Positions 17,345 to 29,895 of a DNA stretch of 64,000 nucleotides are shown here, one piece after another; the stretch's first letter is position 1; every line of letters starts with the position of its first letter. The translations under genes were made by a program, and so were the position numbers. This stretch comes from Streptomyces sp. NBC_01216 (GTDB lineage: Bacteria; Actinomycetota; Actinomycetes; Streptomycetales; Streptomycetaceae). The notes beneath the pieces were generated by a model. The model did no database searches, had not been told where the DNA came from, and saw only the letters and a program-made list of their open reading frames with translations. The stretch covers positions 3,038,001-3,102,000 of the forward strand of contig NZ_CP108677.1 in NCBI RefSeq assembly GCF_035994945.1, in the 5' to 3' direction.

Positions 17345-17408
17345 GGTGCGCTCCTCTCGGGGCACGGGCGAACCACGGGCGTGTGCCGAGGAGCATGGCA
17401 GCGACCAA

Positions 17409-17441
17409 GGAAACAATCAAGCGTGCTTGCTTGAGATTTCC
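17409..17441. promoter_or_regulatory. candidate TetR operator upstream of the AtuA operon
   Basis: On the minus strand the site reads GGAAA, three bases, CAAGC, six bases, GCTTG, four bases, TTTCC. The nested inverted repeat also contains the perfect CAAGC-GT-GCTTG. It lies 65-97 bases upstream of the first gene and is an AT-rich island in GC-rich DNA. The TetR at the end of the operon is the likely ligand. Assignment is by position and symmetry. Confidence 0.6.
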
Positions 17442-17497
17442 GGCCGTTCCTTCGCGCCGCGCGGAGCGAGAGCCGCGGAGGCGGACTCCCGGTGCCC

Positions 17498-18454
17498 CTA
17501 CCCCCGCGCGGTCGGGGCCGCGCGCTTCGCCTGGGTACGGACGGCACCCATGCTCGCCGCGATGACCAGCGCGATCGCCAGCGCGTCGGCCGCCGACAGG
17601 GCCTGGCTCAGGACGAGGAAGCCCGCGGTCGCGGCGATGGCGGGCTCCAGGCTCATCAGGATCGCGAAGGTGGGTGCGGGCAGCCTGCGCAGGGCGAGGA
17701 GTTCGAGGGTGTACGGGAGGACGGAGGACATCAGCGCGACGGCCAGGCCCAGGCCGATCGTGGACGGCACGAGCAGCGCGCCGCCCGCCTCGACGATGCC
17801 GAACGGCAGGGACAGCACGGCGCCGAACGCCATGGCGAGCGCCAGCCCGTCCGCCTTCGGGAAGCGCCGCCCCGTACGGGCGCTGAACACGATGTACGTC
17901 GCCCACATCGCACCCGCGGCCAGCGCGAACGCGGCACCCAGCGGATCGAGCCGGCCGAATCCGCCTCCGCCGAGCAGGGCGACGCCGCCGAGGGCGAGGC
18001 CCGCCCACAGCAGGTTCATCAGCCGGCGTGAGGCGATCACCGACAGGAGCAGCGGGCCGAGGACCTCCAGGGTGACCGCGGCGCCGAGCGGGATACGGGC
18101 GGCGGACTGGTAGAAGAGCATGTTCATCCCGGCCATCGCGGCACCGAAGGCGAGGACGGTGCCCCAGTCGGCGCGACGGTAGCCGCGGACACCGGGGCGG
18201 CAGACGACGAGCAGCACGGCGGCGGCGAGGACGAGGCGCAGCGTGACGACACCGAGGGCCCCGGCGCGCGGCATGAGCAGGACGGCCACGGCGGACCCGA
18301 ACTGCACGGACAGCCCGCCGGTGACGACGAGGGCGACGGGTCCGAGGCGGGAGGCGGGACCGCCCGTGCCGGGCGCGGCGCCGGCGGCCTCCCCCGACAC
18401 GGAGGCGGTCTCGGGCAGGGAGACGGCGGCGATGTCCTTGACCGGGCTGTCCAC
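17498..18454 (-). CDS. EamA/DMT-family transporter (RhtA-like exporter)
   Basis: A 318-residue integral membrane protein with about ten transmembrane helices arranged as two EamA repeats (about residues 40-165 and 185-305). Typical segments are LGAAVTLEVLGPLLLSVIAS and VLPYTLELLALRRLPAPTFA followed by ILMSLEPAIAATAGFLVLSQ, as in the threonine/homoserine exporter RhtA. The first 38 residues are a polar cytoplasmic tail. The GTG start at 18454 is preceded by GAGGGAG. It diverges from a LysR gene across a 137-base gap with an AT-rich island, so LysR control of export is likely. The substrate, probably an amino acid or metabolite, is unknown. Confidence 0.9.
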   Translation of the reverse strand: MDSPVKDIAAVSLPETASVSGEAAGAAPGTGGPASRLGPVALVVTGGLSVQFGSAVAVLLMPRAGALGVVTLRLVLAAAVLLVVCRPGVRGYRRADWGTVLAFGAAMAGMNMLFYQSAARIPLGAAVTLEVLGPLLLSVIASRRLMNLLWAGLALGGVALLGGGGFGRLDPLGAAFALAAGAMWATYIVFSARTGRRFPKADGLALAMAFGAVLSLPFGIVEAGGALLVPSTIGLGLAVALMSSVLPYTLELLALRRLPAPTFAILMSLEPAIAATAGFLVLSQALSAADALAIALVIAASMGAVRTQAKRAAPTARG

Positions 18455-18488
18455 CGACCCACTCCCTCAGTTCACTGAAATGCACTTC

Positions 18489-18508
18489 GAGTCCAGAATA
18501 ATATACTC
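18489..18508. promoter_or_regulatory. candidate LysR binding site between EamA and LysR genes
   Basis: GAGT and ACTC form an inverted repeat around an AT-rich centre (CCAGAATAATAT) in the divergent promoter. The layout is compatible with a T-N11-A LysR box near the promoters of both genes. Confidence 0.4.
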
Positions 18509-18591
18509 TCGGCGCGAGCTCCGCATCTCACGCTACGGGCCCCCGCGCGCCACGTGAAATACCGATTGGGCTGCGGTTATTCTCCGGACGC

Positions 18592-19449
18592 ATGGGTCTT
18601 GAGCTGCGTCACCTGCGTGCCTTCCTCGCCATCGCCGACGAGGGCAACGTGACCAGAGCCGCGGCCCGCCTCCATCTCACCCAGCCCGCCGTCTCCCGCA
18701 CCCTCGCGGCTCTGGAGACCCACCTCGGGGCGCGCCTCGTCGACCGGTCCACCCATCACCTCGCCCTCACCGCGGAGGGCCGCGCCTTCCGCGACCGGGC
18801 CGCCTCCGCCGTGGCCGCCTTCGACGCGGCCGTGGACCCGGCGCGCCTGCGCCACCGGCCCCTGCGCCTCGGCCACGCCTGGGCGGCGTTCGGCCGCTAC
18901 ACGACCCCCCTGCTGCGCCGGTGGCAGCGCGAGCACCCCGACATCCCGCTGGAACTCCTGCGGGTGGACGACCGCACGGCCGGTCTCGTACGCGGCGAAG
19001 TGGACGCCGCGCTGCTGCGCGGTCCGGTGGACGCCCCGGGGCTGGCGACGGAGCGGCTGACCACCGAACGCCGGGTGGCCGCGCTCCCGGCGGACAGCCC
19101 CCTGGGCGGCCGCGACGTCCTGGGCCTGGCCGACCTCGCCGGCGAGACCGTCGTCCTCAACACGGTCTCCGGAACGACGGGCCTCGACCTGTGGCCGGCC
19201 GAGGCGCGTCCCGCCGCCACGCTCACCGTCGCGAACACGGACGACTGGCTCACCGCGATCGCGGCGGGCCGGGGCATCGGTGTCTCCGCGGCCTCGACGG
19301 CCGCGATGCACCCGCACCCGGGGGTGGTGTACCGCCCGCTGGCGGACGCGCCCCCCGTCCATGTCGTCCTGGCCTGGCGTGACGCGTCCCCGCACCCGGC
19401 GACGGGACTGCTGGTGGCCCTGGCCCACGAGGTCACACGGGAGGAGTGA
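18592..19449 (+). CDS. LysR-family transcriptional regulator
   Basis: A 285-residue LTTR. The winged helix-turn-helix occupies residues 1-60 (LELRHLRAFLAIADEGNVTR, LTQPAVSRTLAALETHLGAR), followed by the linker helix and a periplasmic-binding-protein-like effector domain (RPLRLGHAWAAFGRYTTPLL onward). The effector domain is short but intact. TATTCT lies eight bases upstream of the ATG. It is divergent from the EamA exporter gene, the classical LTTR arrangement, and probably controls that gene and itself. Confidence 0.92.
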   Translation: MGLELRHLRAFLAIADEGNVTRAAARLHLTQPAVSRTLAALETHLGARLVDRSTHHLALTAEGRAFRDRAASAVAAFDAAVDPARLRHRPLRLGHAWAAFGRYTTPLLRRWQREHPDIPLELLRVDDRTAGLVRGEVDAALLRGPVDAPGLATERLTTERRVAALPADSPLGGRDVLGLADLAGETVVLNTVSGTTGLDLWPAEARPAATLTVANTDDWLTAIAAGRGIGVSAASTAAMHPHPGVVYRPLADAPPVHVVLAWRDASPHPATGLLVALAHEVTREE

Positions 19450-19661
19450 GCCGCGCCCCGCCCGGCCGCTCCCGGGCCGGCTCCCGGGCGGTGGCTCCCG
19501 CCGCCCGGCGACGGTTGCCGGTCCCACCGCTCCCTACACGGGCACCTCCGCCCCGCCGGGAACGGGGCGCCATGGCCCGGGACGGAAGACGTCCGCCACC
19601 GCCGGCACGCGCCGGCAGGTCCCTCCGGTGCGGACCGCCCCACCCGGTACGTCCGGCTCGT

Positions 19662-23635
<3,974 letters not shown>

Positions 23636-23744
23636 CGCTGCTCCGCGCACGTTCGTGGAGGGGTGTTGGGTCTGATCAGGCGGTCCTGAGTGGGTTGCCG
23701 TCGTAGGTCCACCTGTGTCGGCGATCTCGACGTTGTTCGCCGTG

Positions 23745-24773
23745 TCAGCGCCGACGCAGGAGCCGCTTGCCGCCGAGGACGAGCGCGGTGGCCGCGCCGA
23801 GCACCAGCACCCCCAGCGTGAAGTTTCCCTGTTCTCCCTGGCCGGCGCCCGCGCCGGAGCCCCCGGTCGCCGGTCCCGCGCCGGTGCCCCCGGACGGCCG
23901 CGCCTCGTCCTTACGCTCGACGTCGACCCGGACGACCCGGCTGTTCTTGCCCTCCGAGCCGAACATCAGCGCCGAGCCGTCCGCGGTGTACGTGACGGAC
24001 TCGGCCTGACCTTGGAACGGCGCTCCCGGTGACGTGCCGTCACCTTCCGTCCGGCCGTTCCTCCAGTCGTAGACCCGGGCACTGAAGTACCCGCGCAGCG
24101 CGAGCCGTTCGCCGTCCGGGGAGAAGGCTCCGTCGGTGACCCAGGGCACCTCGCCGACCCGCCGGAACACGTTCGCACCGGCGGACGAGAGCTTCGCCGG
24201 ACCCTCGTACAGGCCGCCGCCGCCCTCCCGTTTGCTGGCGATGTAGACCCGTCCGGTCTTCGGATGGACCATCAGCGCCTCGGCGTTGCGGGGCCCGTCC
24301 TCGTACGTCACGTCGTACTGCCGGGCCTGGACCGTCTGGTCCCCGAGCCGCTTCGGCTCGGGGAACCGGTAGATCCACACGTGGTCCCAGGAACCGTCGA
24401 GGTTGTCGCCGATGTCGCCGACGTAGAGGTCGCCGTCCGGGCCGATGGAGACGGCCTCCATGTCACGGGGCGTGCCGACGCCCTTCATGGTGAGGGTCGC
24501 GACCGTCTCGCCGGTACGGGAGTCGATGCCGTAGATCAGGGGAGCGTCCTGGTCGTTGTGCGTCCAGTAGACACCGGGGTGGAGACGGCTCGCGGCCAGT
24601 CCGCTGGACTCGGTGATCCGCGGGTCCTTGATCGTGAAGTCCCGGTCGGCCCCTTCCTCCGCCGGAGCCGCGGCGCCCGCGACGACCGCGTCCGCCCCGT
24701 GCGTGGCGGCGGCCGGTGTCGCCGCGAGCAGGACGAGGGCCGCCGTGGCGGTGGCGCGCAGAAACGATCGCAT
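23745..24773 (-). CDS. secreted or surface-anchored beta-propeller (WD40-like) protein
   Basis: A 342-residue exported protein. A signal peptide covers residues 1-23 (RATATAALVLLAATPAAATH). Residues about 45-285 are propeller-like, with repeated short strands such as RITESSGLAASRLHPGVYWT, DMEAVSIGPDGDLYVGDIGD, GRVYIASKREGGGGLYEG and GAFSPDGERLALRGY. A Gly/Ser-rich linker (290-315) leads to a C-terminal hydrophobic helix (LGVLVLGAATALVLGG) and a basic tail KRLLRRR; there is no LPxTG sorting motif, so it is membrane-anchored. Function is unknown. It stands alone between serC and a divergent SGNH hydrolase. Confidence 0.82.
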   Translation of the reverse strand: MRSFLRATATAALVLLAATPAAATHGADAVVAGAAAPAEEGADRDFTIKDPRITESSGLAASRLHPGVYWTHNDQDAPLIYGIDSRTGETVATLTMKGVGTPRDMEAVSIGPDGDLYVGDIGDNLDGSWDHVWIYRFPEPKRLGDQTVQARQYDVTYEDGPRNAEALMVHPKTGRVYIASKREGGGGLYEGPAKLSSAGANVFRRVGEVPWVTDGAFSPDGERLALRGYFSARVYDWRNGRTEGDGTSPGAPFQGQAESVTYTADGSALMFGSEGKNSRVVRVDVERKDEARPSGGTGAGPATGGSGAGAGQGEQGNFTLGVLVLGAATALVLGGKRLLRRR

Positions 24774-24854
24774 GATCCCAAGACTGCCACGACGGCGCGG
24801 AGGTGGTCCGGATCACGTCGCGGGCCGCCGTCACCGTCCGCGATGATGGGCGCC

Positions 24855-25610
24855 ATGCGTTTTATGTTCGTCGGCGACAGCATGACCATCGGACGCGCCG
24901 GCGACTACACCTGGCGCTACCGCATGTGGCAGCACCTGGACGCGGCCCTGCCGGACCGTTACGAGATCGTCGGCCCCCGCACCGCGCTGTACGACGCCGT
25001 CGCCGACGCGCCCCTCTCGCACGACTACCGCGACCCCGCCTTTCCCGCGCCCGCCCGCCGCCACCTGGCCGGCTGGGGCGAGGGCTGGCTGCACATGGCT
25101 CCGGTCGTCGGCGAGACGGTCGCGCGGACCCGGGCGGACGTCCTCCTCGTCTCGCTGGGCCTGATCGACCTGGGCTTCTACACCTCCAGCGATCAGACGG
25201 CGGAGAACGTACGCGCCTTCGTGGGCGCCGCCCGCGCGGCGAACCCGCGCGTCAGAGCCGTCCTGCTGCCGGTGATACCGAATGTGCGGGCCGAGTCGGA
25301 CGGACCCTTCGCGGCCGAGTGCCACCGCTTCAACGAGCTGCTCGCCCGGACCGTGGCGGACCTGGACACGGTGACCTCGCCGCTGCTCCTGGCGACCGTG
25401 CCCGGCTCGTACGACCTCCGCACGGACACCTACGACGGCACCCACCCCGGCCCCACGGGCGAGCACAAACTGGCCGCGGCCTTCGCGGACCGCCTGTACC
25501 GCTCGTGGGGCATCGGCGCCGCCTACGGCTCGGCGCGCCGAGCCGGGGCCGCGGACGACGGGGCCGCGCGGAACGCGGCGATACCGGCCGGGACGCCGGC
25601 CGGCGTCTGA
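24855..25610 (+). CDS. SGNH/GDSL hydrolase family protein
   Basis: A 251-residue esterase-fold protein. Block I is FVGDSMTIG with catalytic Ser9, and block V is DGTHPGPTGEH with the catalytic Asp and His. The block III Asn is not conserved as GxND: the matching stretch reads SLGLIDLGF, so the oxyanion hole differs from typical members. There is no signal peptide from this start, so it is cytoplasmic. In-frame ATGs at 24843 and 24846 are possible; I prefer 24855 because GATGAT sits seven bases upstream in a leaderless arrangement and the product then starts right before the first strand. The substrate is unknown. Confidence 0.85.
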   Translation: MRFMFVGDSMTIGRAGDYTWRYRMWQHLDAALPDRYEIVGPRTALYDAVADAPLSHDYRDPAFPAPARRHLAGWGEGWLHMAPVVGETVARTRADVLLVSLGLIDLGFYTSSDQTAENVRAFVGAARAANPRVRAVLLPVIPNVRAESDGPFAAECHRFNELLARTVADLDTVTSPLLLATVPGSYDLRTDTYDGTHPGPTGEHKLAAAFADRLYRSWGIGAAYGSARRAGAADDGAARNAAIPAGTPAGV

Positions 25611-25721
25611 GCTCCGGCACCCCGCAGGGTCCGGCCCCCGGGAGGCCGGCCGTGTGGTGGCGGCGTCCGCCGGCGGCGAAAGCCCGCCCGCGGTCGGCCC
25701 GCGGCGTGGTGGGCTGTCGCC

Positions 25722-26735
25722 ATGGAGATGCTGGTACTGGGCGGGACGGCGTGGCTGGGACGGGAGTTGTCCCGTCAGGCGATCGGGCGCGGCCACCGGG
25801 TGACCTGCCTGGCGCGCGGTGAGAGCGGCGCGGTCGCGGACGGGGCGCGCCTGGTGGCGGCCGACCGGAGCGACCCCGCGGCGTACGCGCCGCTCCTCGA
25901 CCGGACCTGGGACGCGGTCGTCGAGGTGTCCTGGCAGCCGGGCTTCGTGCGGGAGGCGCTCGCGGCCTTGGGCGGCCGGGCCCGCCACTGGACGTACGTC
26001 TCGTCCGTCAGCGCCTACGTCTCCCACGCCGAGACCGGCGCGGACGAGTCGGCGGCCCTGCTGCCGCCGACGGACCGGGCCGAGGTCGGCCGCGAGCTGT
26101 ACGGCGAGGCGAAGTCCGCCTGCGAGGAGGCGTCCACGACGGCCGTGGGCGGGCGTCTCCTGATCGCCCGCGCGGGCCTCATCGGCGGTCCGGGCGACGC
26201 CAGTGGGCGCTCCGGCTACTGGGCGGCCCGTGCCGCCCGCGACCCGCGGGGGCCCATGCTGGTGCCGGATGAACCGGCCATCGCCACCCAGACCGTCGAC
26301 GTGCGCGACCTGTCCGCCTGGCTGGTCCGGTCCGCCGAGACGGGAACGGCCGGGGTCTTCGACGCCGTCGGCCCGGTCCTGCCGTTCGGGGAGTGGATCG
26401 AACTGTCCCGCGCCGCCGGCGGGCACACCGGTCCGGTGGCCACCGCGGACTCGGCCTGGCTGCTGGCGAACGGTGTGGTCCAGGCCATGGGCCCGGAGTC
26501 GCTGCCGATGTGGGTGGTGGACAGGGGCTGGGAGGGATGGGCGGCCCGGAGCGGTGCCGCCGCCCAGGCGGCGGGGCTCCGGCACCGCCCCCGGGCGGAC
26601 CTGCTGGCCGACACGGTGCGCTGGGAACGCGAGCAGGGGCTGGACCGCGCCCGGCGCGCCGGCCTCAGCGCCGCCCGCGAGCACGAACTGCTCACGGCCC
26701 TGGCCGCGCGGACCGTCCCGGCCCCGGAGTCCTGA
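25722..26735 (+). CDS. NAD-dependent epimerase/reductase (extended SDR-like)
   Basis: A 337-residue Rossmann protein beginning [20 protein letters not shown], a variant dinucleotide-binding motif (GGTAWLG). Later segments are [20 protein letters not shown], with a Ser/Tyr active-site region, [12 protein letters not shown] with the Y-x-x-x-K catalytic pair partly replaced (YGEAK), and [20 protein letters not shown]. Many actinobacterial homologues are annotated as NAD-dependent epimerase or mycothiol-linked reductase, but no function is established. It follows the SGNH gene by 111 bases and probably has its own promoter. Confidence 0.83.
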   Translation: MEMLVLGGTAWLGRELSRQAIGRGHRVTCLARGESGAVADGARLVAADRSDPAAYAPLLDRTWDAVVEVSWQPGFVREALAALGGRARHWTYVSSVSAYVSHAETGADESAALLPPTDRAEVGRELYGEAKSACEEASTTAVGGRLLIARAGLIGGPGDASGRSGYWAARAARDPRGPMLVPDEPAIATQTVDVRDLSAWLVRSAETGTAGVFDAVGPVLPFGEWIELSRAAGGHTGPVATADSAWLLANGVVQAMGPESLPMWVVDRGWEGWAARSGAAAQAAGLRHRPRADLLADTVRWEREQGLDRARRAGLSAAREHELLTALAARTVPAPES

Positions 26736-26771
26736 GGCCGCGTCGGACCGGGTCCGTCACCCAGGGCTCGC

Positions 26772-26802
26772 GTCCGGCGCGGCGGGCCGCAGGGCGCCGG
26801 AC
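26772..26802. terminator. hairpin between convergent genes
   Basis: A 9-base stem, GTCCGGCGC with its complement, encloses a 13-base loop between the epimerase gene and the DUF4287 gene, which converge here. Confidence 0.6.
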
Positions 26803-26839
26803 TCACGACACAGACGCAGCCGAGGCCGCCGGCCGCGGA

Positions 26840-27052
26840 TCACTTTCCGCTGTCCTCGGCGAGGGTGTGCGCGACGAGCGCGTTGGCGTGGCCGTGGCCC
26901 AGGCCGTGTTCGGTCTTGAGCCAGGAGACGAGCTCCATGTGCTTGGTCAGGGGCGAGGAGCGGATCAGATCCTTCCACTCGGCGATCGAGCGGCCGTACT
27001 TCTTCTCGATCGAGGGGAAGTAGGCTGCGGGGCCCTTCACTGGTGCGGTCAT
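26840..27052 (-). CDS. DUF4287 domain small protein
   Basis: A 70-residue soluble protein, MTAPVKGPAAYFPSIEKKYG at the start, then KDLIRSSPLTKHMELVSWLK and GLGHGHANALVAHTL. The S-I-E-x-x-Y-G and GxGHGxANALV pattern is that of DUF4287, a helical domain whose C-terminal GHG-H-AN-A loop resembles a nucleic-acid-binding HhH-like turn. The ATG at 27052 opens just this domain. It is followed by DUF998 on the same strand upstream (93 bases away). Function is unknown. Confidence 0.8.
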   Translation of the reverse strand: MTAPVKGPAAYFPSIEKKYGRSIAEWKDLIRSSPLTKHMELVSWLKTEHGLGHGHANALVAHTLAEDSGK

Positions 27053-27144
27053 GACGCTGAATGCCGTCCGTTCATACTCGGTGATCTTGGATCGTCGGTC
27101 TCGGAGTGCCGCCCGCTCCGGGGCGACGGGCGAGGGGAACGCGC

Positions 27145-27816
27145 TCAGCGCCGCGCCGGGGACGTCTCGGTCATCAGCCGGGTGGTCACCGCGGTGAGCC
27201 AGAGGAGGCCGAGTCCGGCTCCGGCGGTGAAGGCCAGGACGGAGGCGGACGAGCCGGCGAACCCCGCGAGGACCACCGCCGGCACGACCCGGGAGGCGAC
27301 GGCCCACCCTCGTCGGCCCTGGACGGCGAAGTGGCGGGCCAGCACGAGGAACGCGACACACAGCGCCAGGTAACCCACCATCCCGCCGGCCATGTGGACG
27401 GCGCCGTGCGTGCTCAGCGAGGCGGCGCGGGCCTCCGGGGCGCCGGCGGGGAATCCGGCGCCCGGGTCGGCGGCGAAGGCACCGGCGAGCAGGAACGAGG
27501 CGCCGAACACGCCGATCAGCCGGGGCGCCCAGGTCCCGCCGGGCGCCTCGCGCAACGTCCGGCGCATCCCGGCCGCGCCGGCGATGACCAGGACACCCGC
27601 GAGCAGGAAGGCGACGACCTGGATCCAGCCGAGGTCGCCGAGGCTCAACTGGCTGAGGGCGTTGCGCGTGAAGTCGAAGCCGTCGCGGGTGAGGCCCTGG
27701 ATCACGCCCGCGCCCAGGAACAGCGGTCCCGCCAGGACGGCGCCGGCCAACAGGGCCCGCGTCGCCGGGAGGACCGGGGCGGAGACGGCGACCACGGCAC
27801 TGGGGGTCTGGGACAT
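27145..27816 (-). CDS. DUF998 membrane protein
   Basis: A 223-residue protein with six predicted transmembrane helices (for example LLAGAVLAGPLFLGAGVIQG, IQVVAFLLAGVLVIAGAAG, AGGMVGYLALCVAFLVLA, VVPAVVLAGFAGSSASVLAF). The second segment, GFDFTRNALSQLSLGDLGWI, is the DUF998 hallmark R-x-A-L-S-x-L-S-x-G. Family function is unknown. The promoter region upstream is shared with a divergent aldo/keto reductase and contains a perfect 19-base palindrome, so the two genes may be co-regulated. Confidence 0.85.
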   Translation of the reverse strand: MSQTPSAVVAVSAPVLPATRALLAGAVLAGPLFLGAGVIQGLTRDGFDFTRNALSQLSLGDLGWIQVVAFLLAGVLVIAGAAGMRRTLREAPGGTWAPRLIGVFGASFLLAGAFAADPGAGFPAGAPEARAASLSTHGAVHMAGGMVGYLALCVAFLVLARHFAVQGRRGWAVASRVVPAVVLAGFAGSSASVLAFTAGAGLGLLWLTAVTTRLMTETSPARR

Positions 27817-27895
27817 GCGATGTCCTCCTCGACGGAGAGAAGCGATACCGGATGGACTGACTACAGCGGAACTGGACGGTACAGTACTCGCTCAG

Positions 27896-27914
27896 GTACT
27901 GGACTGTCCAGTAC
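27896..27914. promoter_or_regulatory. perfect 19-base operator-like palindrome
   Basis: GTACTGGAC-T-GTCCAGTAC lies 79 bases upstream of the DUF998 start and 185 bases upstream of the aldo/keto reductase. Partial copies (ACTGGACGGTACAGT) lie just to its left. This is a typical TetR or MarR target, but no such regulator gene is adjacent. Confidence 0.65.
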
Positions 27915-28098
27915 TGCACCGGGGGAAGACGCACGCCTGCCGACACACACCCCGAGGGGACCGCATGACCTGGACCGTCACGGCCGGGGCTACCCGATCC
28001 TCGCGGGATCCGGTACGAACAGACCGACAGTCGCATGGACGGGCTTCTACCGGGCGGCTCTTGCTTGGAGTGCGCTCGAAGCAGTTGGCTTGTGCCCC

Positions 28099-29088
28099 AT
28101 GAAGTACACGCAGCTCGGACGCACCGGACTCAAGGTCAGCCGCCTCGTCCTCGGCACGATGAACTTCGGCCCGCAGACAGACGAAACGACGAGCCACGGC
28201 ATCCTGGATGCCGCGCTCGACGCGGGTCTGAACTTCGTGGACACGGCCAACGTGTATGGGTGGGGTGAGAACAAGGGCCGTACCGAGGAGATCATCGGCT
28301 CCTGGTTCGCCCAGGGCGGTGGCCGGCGGGAGAAGACGGTCCTCGCCACCAAGGTCTACGGCTCCATGTCGCGTGAGGGCGAGACCTGGCCCAACGAGGA
28401 CCGGCTGTCGGCGTTGAACATCCGCCGCGCCGTCGACGCCAGCCTCAAGCGACTCGGCACCGACTACATCGACCTGTACCAGTTCCACCACATCGACCGC
28501 CGCACTCCCTTCGAGGAGATCTGGCAGGCCGTCGACGTCCTGATCCAGCAGGGCAAGGTCCTGTACGCGGGCTCCTCCAACTTCCCCGGCTACAAGATCG
28601 CCCAGGCGAACGAGGCAGCCACCCGGCGCGGGATGGTCGGCCTCGTCAGCGAGCAGTGCCTCTACAACCTCTACGAGCGGCGCGCCGAGATGGAGGTCAT
28701 CCCGGCCGCGCAGGAGTACGGCCTCGGCGTCATCCCCTGGTCGCCGCTCCATGGCGGACTGCTCGGCGGCGTCCTGAAGAAGGAGACCGAGGGCAGGCGC
28801 CGCACCACGGGCCGCGCGGCCGAGACGCTCGCCGACCCTGCGACGCGGGCCCGGTTCCAGGCGTACGAGGACCTGCTCGACAAACACGGGCTCGCCCCCG
28901 GCGAGACGGCCCTGGCATGGCTGCTGACTCGGCCGGGGGTCACCGGACCGATCGTGGGGCCGCGCACGGTGGAACAGTTGGAGAGCGCGTTGCGCGCGCT
29001 GGAGCTGGAGTTGAGCGAGGAGGTGCTGGCCGGGCTGGACGAGGTCTTCCCCGGGCCCGGGTCGTCGCCGGAAGCCTTCGCCTGGTGA
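28099..29088 (+). CDS. aldo/keto reductase
   Basis: A 329-residue TIM-barrel NADPH oxidoreductase. It begins MKYTQLGRTGLKVSRLVLGT; catalytic residues fall in LNFVDTANVYGWGENKGRTE (Asp and Tyr), the Lys in VLATKVYGSM and the His in YQFHHIDRRTPFEEIW. The NADP-binding end is GPIVGPRTVEQLESAL. It belongs to the AKR11/YajO-like group that acts on small aldehydes and ketones. No convincing ribosome binding site precedes the ATG. It shares a divergent regulatory region with DUF998 that contains the 19-base palindrome. Confidence 0.92.
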   Translation: MKYTQLGRTGLKVSRLVLGTMNFGPQTDETTSHGILDAALDAGLNFVDTANVYGWGENKGRTEEIIGSWFAQGGGRREKTVLATKVYGSMSREGETWPNEDRLSALNIRRAVDASLKRLGTDYIDLYQFHHIDRRTPFEEIWQAVDVLIQQGKVLYAGSSNFPGYKIAQANEAATRRGMVGLVSEQCLYNLYERRAEMEVIPAAQEYGLGVIPWSPLHGGLLGGVLKKETEGRRRTTGRAAETLADPATRARFQAYEDLLDKHGLAPGETALAWLLTRPGVTGPIVGPRTVEQLESALRALELELSEEVLAGLDEVFPGPGSSPEAFAW

Positions 29089-29141
29089 TCGAGTAGCGCC
29101 TCGCGGGCGAGGTCGCCGCCCGCGGAGTCGCGCGTCGACGT

Positions 29142-29166
29142 GCCGGCCCCGCGGGCGGGGACCGGC
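29142..29166. terminator. GC-rich hairpin after the aldo/keto reductase
   Basis: GCCGG and CCGGC flank an inner CCCCGC-GG-GCGGGG stem. It separates the aldo/keto reductase from the converging mini-protein and ThpR genes. Confidence 0.5.
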
Positions 29167-29191
29167 GGGCCGCCGGGTCCCGGGATACGCG

Positions 29192-29278
29192 TCAGCCCAC
29201 GACCGAGGCCACCGCGACGATCGCGAACATCAGGACGAGCACACCGGCCATGATCCGGTTACGGGTCTTCGGGTCCAC
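29192..29278 (-). CDS. 28-residue single-pass membrane mini-protein
   Basis: A GTG at 29278 opens VDPKTRNRIMAGVLVLMFAI followed by VAVASVVG: a short basic head and one transmembrane helix. It starts ten bases after the ThpR stop on the same strand, so translation is probably coupled. The helix composition and the tidy spacing between neighbours argue for a real gene; a similar micro-protein is common after this gene in Streptomyces by my recollection. Function is unknown. Confidence 0.55.
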   Translation of the reverse strand: MDPKTRNRIMAGVLVLMFAIVAVASVVG

Positions 29279-29287
29279 CCGTCGAGG

Positions 29288-29875
29288 TTAACCCGGAACC
29301 GGTGCCGGTTCCGCCCCGCCCAGGGGCCAGGAACCGGCCGTCTCGTAGCGCGGCAGCTCTCCCGGGACACCGGAGACCGGGAGCAGGCTGCGGACCAGGA
29401 CCAGCTCGGACACCTGCCAGCGGGTGCCCTCGAAGTCGTCGAGCGCGGCAAGGAACGGTCCGAGGTCCCGGTCGGTACGGGTCCGGGCGAGCGTCAGGTG
29501 GGCCTGGTAGCGCCTGTGCTCGCCCATCGGGACGCCCGCGTGGCGGGCGGCGGCGTCGGCGCGCTCGGCGAGCAGGCGCAGCTCGTCCAGTCCCCCGGCG
29601 GCCCCCACCCACAGCGCGCGCCGGCCGAAGTGCCCGCCGCGGTGGAGGCGCAGCGGGAAGGGGTCGGTGCGGCGGGCGGCCCGTGCCAGGCGCGCGCGCA
29701 GGTCGGGCAGCAGGTCCGCGTCGACCTCGCCCATGAAAGCGAGGGTGAGGTGCCACCCCGGCCGGGAGGTCCAGCGCAGTCCGTCGGCGCCGGGCAGCCC
29801 GGTCAGGCGGTCCACCACGCGGCCGAGCTGGGCCAGCTGCTCGGCGGGGGGCTGTACGGCAGCGAAAAGCCTCAT
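29288..29875 (-). CDS. thpR: RNA 2',3'-cyclic phosphodiesterase (2H phosphoesterase)
   Basis: A 195-residue LigT-like protein with both catalytic H-x-T-x motifs: GWHLTLAFMG (about residues 41-50) and QAHLTLARTR (about 124-133), and the opening MRLFAAVQPP. It hydrolyses 2',3'-cyclic phosphates on RNA to 2'-phosphates. It diverges from the GNAT gene with only 33 bases between the start codons. CAGACT lies six bases before the ATG, suggesting a leaderless mRNA. Confidence 0.92.
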   Translation of the reverse strand: MRLFAAVQPPAEQLAQLGRVVDRLTGLPGADGLRWTSRPGWHLTLAFMGEVDADLLPDLRARLARAARRTDPFPLRLHRGGHFGRRALWVGAAGGLDELRLLAERADAAARHAGVPMGEHRRYQAHLTLARTRTDRDLGPFLAALDDFEGTRWQVSELVLVRSLLPVSGVPGELPRYETAGSWPLGGAEPAPVPG

Positions 29876-29895
29876 GGGAGAAGTCTGGCAGCGGC

